64,000 nucleotides of DNA from Symbiodinium natans (lineage: Eukaryota; Sar; Dinophyceae; Suessiales; Symbiodiniaceae). Made by a program: the position numbers and the translations under genes. Shown piece after piece: positions 61,163 to 64,000 of the stretch. The stretch is from positions 260,501 through 324,500 of the forward strand of contig CAJNDS010002244.1 in NCBI GenBank assembly GCA_905221605.1. The letters run 5' to 3'. Position 1 is the stretch's first letter. Every line of letters begins with the position of its first letter. The notes beneath the pieces are model-generated. The model saw nothing but the letters and a program-made list of their open reading frames with translations, ran no database searches and was not told the DNA's origin.

Positions 61163-61690
61163 TGGACTTCTTCGGCCTCGGGTCCAGTATGCCGATGCCT
61201 CCGGCTCTGTGAGCGCGGGCTTGCACTTCGAGGTGCTCAGGTCCTCGTTGGGGGTTTTGGGGTTTCGGGGTTTGGGTTTTTTTGGAGTTTAGAGGGCTTA
61301 GGGTATAGGGCCCTAAGCTCTTTAGGGTCTAGGGTGCTCGGTCGAAAATTACAAAGAGGCCTCCTCGCAATAGGGAGCCTAAGTACAAGTTCACGAATCT
61401 TCCGTACATCAAGGGATAACAGAATGTAGGTACCAGCTCGCTATATTCTCGCCCTGTTAACTTGGCAGCAGTCAGGAGGGTAGCCATAACTTAAACTTTT
61501 AGCTGCCTTGATAAGAAACCCAATAAACCAAAAAAAGTAAGGATCTAAAGTTACAGTAAAGTACCACAAAGTTAAGACACCATGGAGGGGTCGCGCTTTC
61601 CCTCGTGGGCATTGAGAAGCCCGATCTTCCAAAGTGACATTATGTAAGGGGTGCGGTCTGAAGTTTTAAGCTGTTTGGGAAGATCAGGGA
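61163..61690. other. Array-poor island
   Basis: Degenerate G-type words at 61,250-61,335, then about 340 bp without recognised content. Confidence 0.45.
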
Positions 61691-61775
61691 TAGGGTTTAA
61701 GGTTTAGGGTTTAGGGTTCAGGGTTCAGGGTTCAGGGTTTAGGGTTTAGGGTAAAGTTTAGGGTTTAGGGCTTTG
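61690..61775 (+). repeat. G-type block with TTCAGGG run
   Basis: Canonical units around three TTCAGGG units. Confidence 0.9.
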
Positions 61776-62177
61776 GGTTACATAGGTCTCTCAGCAGTCC
61801 TAAACCCTTAGGGCGTGAAGGCTTGGTTTAGGGCACTAGTTACCTTACTTATAGCTAGGGGCCGCTTCTTGCAGCAGCACAAGTGGATAAAACACAACAA
61901 ACCAAGAAGGGGACCCAAAACATAGGGGCCGACTTGACTAGAACAGCGCAGTGCTCGGGTTAAGGGTTTAAGGGCCTATTTGGTTAGAATGGACATTTTG
62001 GGTAATGTGGAGGCGATGAAGGTGAAACGAGAGCGATTTGTATCTTCACATGAATGTATCGCAACAAGTGTGGGGGGCATGGAGAATATAAGTGCATGAT
62101 ACTGGTAGGTATTTAGGCTCCTGCATTGTACGTACCTGCTGTGTTCGTTGGATTCCCTGTTCAAAGTCTCCCACATT
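61776..62177. other. Array-free island
   Basis: A minus frame of 80 codons (61,976-62,218) without a recognised domain. It runs into the family G element. No gene is supported. Confidence 0.35.
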
Positions 62178-62280
62178 ACTACTATTTGCTTAAGAGCCCC
62201 AGAGGAATACAAAAACAAAGTACCTCTATTACCCTTAATAAGGAATATTATTTGTCGGGTTTCTTCAGCAATTCGTAGAT
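62178..62280. mobile_element. MITE-like element, family G
   Basis: TACTACTATTTGCTTAAGAG ... TTTCTTCAGCAATTCGTAG. Confidence 0.72.
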
Positions 62281-62461
62281 TACGAGCATCAGGCCGCCTA
62301 AACCCTAAACCCTCAACCCCAAACCCTCAACCCTTTTGGTATCTCCGAGCGTCCAACCACGCCTCTTTGGACAAATTCGTCGCCGAGACATGGTTCTTCC
62401 TGACTTGCTAGCGCTGTGGTCGTGAGGTGCAGAACCCTAAACCCTAAACCCTAAACCCTAA

Positions 62462-62571
62462 CTACTATTTGCTTAAGAACCCCTAAGAAACAAAAACTAA
62501 TAATCACTATATTAATTGCCCTTATAAGGGAGAATGCTTTTATTTTTGGGAGGGTTCTTAAGCAATTGGTC
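62462..62571. mobile_element. MITE-like element, family G (reference copy)
   Basis: CTACTATTTGCTTAAGAACC ... GGTTCTTAAGCAATTGGTCGAG, with GCCCTTATAAGGG at the centre and no telomeric insertion. A C-type array (62,428-62,462) ends exactly at its left edge. Confidence 0.8.
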
Positions 62572-62650
62572 GAGTAGGGAAGCACAGGGTTTAGGGTTCT
62601 CCAACCTGAGGGTAAATTAGGGTTTTTTGCAGCCCTGGCTTATGAGGGTT

Positions 62651-62745
62651 TGGCCACCTCTTAGGTTTAGGGCTTAGGGTTTAGGGTTTAGGGTTTAGGG
62701 TTTAGGGCTTCGGGCTTCGGGTTTGGGGTTTGGGGTTTCGGGAAG
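62651..62745 (+). repeat. G-type block, mixed
   Basis: Five canonical units then CTTCGGG and TTTGGGG units. Confidence 0.92.
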
Positions 62746-62844
62746 TAGTCTCCCCAAAGGAACCGTTCCCGTTTTTGGGGGCCGGTCCCGAGTTACAGCT
62801 CCTCTTGGGGAAGTAGCAGCATGGGAACATTATGACTTCGCCAC

Positions 62845-62918
62845 CTAAACCCTAAACCCTAAACCCTAAACCCTAAACCCTAAACCCTAAACCCTAAACC
62901 CTAAACCCTAAACCCTAC
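62845..62918 (-). repeat. Telomeric array, C-type, perfect
   Basis: About ten units. Confidence 0.96.
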
Positions 62919-62930
62919 AGCAAACGCGTG

Positions 62931-63203
62931 CACTTGGAGGTTCATTGGAAGGTATAACGTAGGGTTACAAGTCTGGAAGCTTGTAAATATACTTACAACC
63001 CCACGTGAGAGTAGTTGTTAACCCTACTTCCCTAACTACCCCAAAATGAACTTATAATCCCCTTCCTGATTTTAACTGCCCGACGTGATCTTATAACCCC
63101 CTTTAGGTTAGTTACAAACACTACTTCTCTAACGACCCAAGAAGGACTATAACCCCCTTTAGGTTAGATACAAAATGTTACAAACCCTATTTCTCGAACT
63201 ACC
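62931..63203. repeat. Family C left end followed by tandem TTATAACCCCC-type units
   Basis: ACTTGGAGGTTCATTGGAAGG starts a family C sequence, but instead of the usual right end there are three diverged units with CTTATAA(C/T)CCCCTTTAGGTTAG(T/A)TACAAA(C/A). Confidence 0.65.
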
Positions 63204-63240
63204 CTAAACCCTAAACCCTAAACCCTAAACCCTAAACCCC
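63203..63240 (-). repeat. Telomeric array, C-type
   Basis: Five units. Confidence 0.93.
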
Positions 63241-63360
63241 ACAACCCCAAGGATAGCTTAGGAGCAAGGTCGCGAGGAAGTTGAGCACCTGGTCGGCTCA
63301 AGGGGAGCTGGGGAGGGCCCTTTAATTTATTCTTATTTTTCTATGTGTTTTTTTTTTTTC

Positions 63361-63447
63361 AGGGCATCTTAGGGCTTTAAGTTTAGGATTTTTATTTTTA
63401 AGGGTTTCTCAGGGCTTTAAGTTTAGGATTTTTTAGGGTTCAGTTTA
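63361..63447 (+). repeat. Tandem duplication with AGGGCTTTAAGTTTAGGATTTTT
   Basis: Two copies of AGGGCTTTAAGTTTAGGATT at 63,371 and 63,411, after a T10 run, followed by decayed TTTAGGG-like words to 63,540. Confidence 0.8.
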
Positions 63448-63616
63448 AGGTGAGTGTAGGGATCTTGTGGTTTAAGTTCGGATTTTCAGGGGTTTAGTTT
63501 AGGGTAAGTGTGGGGTAAGTTTGGGGTTCAAGGTTTCGGGTTTGGAGGACAGAAGTTCCTGACGAGGACAGCCCATACACAGCTTGAAGGTTCATTCTCA
63601 AACTGAGGGTGCCCTT

Positions 63617-63677
63617 TACCCTAAACCCTAAACCCTAAACCCTAGACCCTAGACCCTAGACCCTAAACCCTAAACGG
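63617..63677 (-). repeat. Telomeric array, C-type, last in the window
   Basis: About nine units with three CCCTAGA variants in a row. Confidence 0.93.
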
Positions 63678-64000
63678 TTAGCACTCTCAGGTCAAAGGTC
63701 CCTCATGCGCTCCCAGACAGGAACTTCATGGCGTAGCTAACATGCGATGCTGCGAACCAGCGGCCAGGACACAAGCATCTTTCCCTGCAGAATAGACACA
63801 ATTTGTTCAACGCTTGCTAGGCCGGAGATTATTTTCGCGTCAGGTTTGGATTATATTCGTTTGTCTAGCATCTAAGAAGGAGTTCAGTTAGAGCTGAGCT
63901 GTGAGTCTCACATATGTGTATGTACACTATAGATACATGTACATCTATAAATATATATATATATATATAATGAATCAATCAATCAATACAAACTAAACAA
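63678..64000. other. Unique end segment with TA microsatellite
   Basis: About 230 bp without recognised content, then TA-rich DNA (63,910-63,969) and AATC repeats near 63,972-63,987. Confidence 0.6.

Noticed and set aside
1-64000. CRISPR array (regular repeats with spacers)
   Set aside because: The repeats are telomeric heptamers with irregular spacing and the DNA is clearly eukaryotic; there are no cas genes.
1-64000. rRNA, snRNA or spliced-leader RNA genes
   Set aside because: I looked for conserved words, including the dinoflagellate spliced-leader core, and found only a partial GCCATTTTG near 7,890 without the rest. A covariance-model search would be decisive.

Overview
This window is nuclear DNA of a eukaryote that is almost free of intact genes. 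Its dominant signal is the Arabidopsis-type telomere heptamer. Blocks of TTTAGGG on the + strand ('G-type' below) or CCCTAAA ('C-type' below) recur from base 1 to about base 63,680, typically every 100-500 bp and in both orientations. They range from two units to about 20 perfect units, with one degenerate 630-bp block. Between them lie short islands of other DNA. Many islands are members of small dispersed families of 80-250 bp with terminal inverted repeats (MITE-like), often nested in each other and interrupted or truncated by telomeric blocks. There are also many homopolymeric G/C tracts and TA-rich microsatellites.

The organism cannot be fixed from the sequence alone. TTTAGGG telomeres occur in plants, many green algae, dinoflagellates, chromerids and some apicomplexans such as Eimeria. 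One recognisable gene fragment (about 30.7-31.16 kb, minus strand) has a short acidic and charged-repeat N-terminus followed by a CxxC..H..H finger with an AYxLW-like segment. From memory this style resembles proteins common in dinoflagellates of the Symbiodiniaceae type. I therefore favour a dinoflagellate or related alveolate, with low to moderate confidence. Base 1 begins in CCCTAAA units, the orientation of a left chromosome end, but internal blocks look the same, so a true terminus is not shown.

Layout. 1-7.2 kb: dense short arrays with MITE copies and a 32-nt poly-C. 7.25-8.5 kb: the first longer array-poor island, with a minisatellite. 8.5-24.2 kb: arrays plus several MITE families, three TA-rich microsatellites, and homogeneous variant arrays (TTTGGGG at 14.4 kb). 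24.2-25.6 kb: a TTTTGGGGG array, then the largest telomere-like block with a higher-order repeat, flanked by inverted minisatellites. 25.7-31.2 kb: palindromic elements, a TTTAGGGG array and two gene fragments. 31.2-51.2 kb: the same mosaic, including a large poly-C compound tract and an RRM-like gene fragment at 46.7 kb. 51.36-53.55 kb: a single 2.2-kb composite element with about 60-bp terminal inverted repeats and an 11-bp flanking direct repeat, built from unrelated satellite arrays and free of telomeric arrays. 53.6-64 kb: the telomeric/MITE mosaic resumes and ends in a TA microsatellite.

There is no operon or pathway to describe. The biology is structural. Comparing copies of the same dispersed element shows telomeric blocks sitting inside otherwise conserved sequence, in one case between 7-bp duplicates. 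Several blocks form palindromes in the orientation expected of end-to-end joins. Coordinates of dispersed elements are read by eye and are good to a few bases at best.
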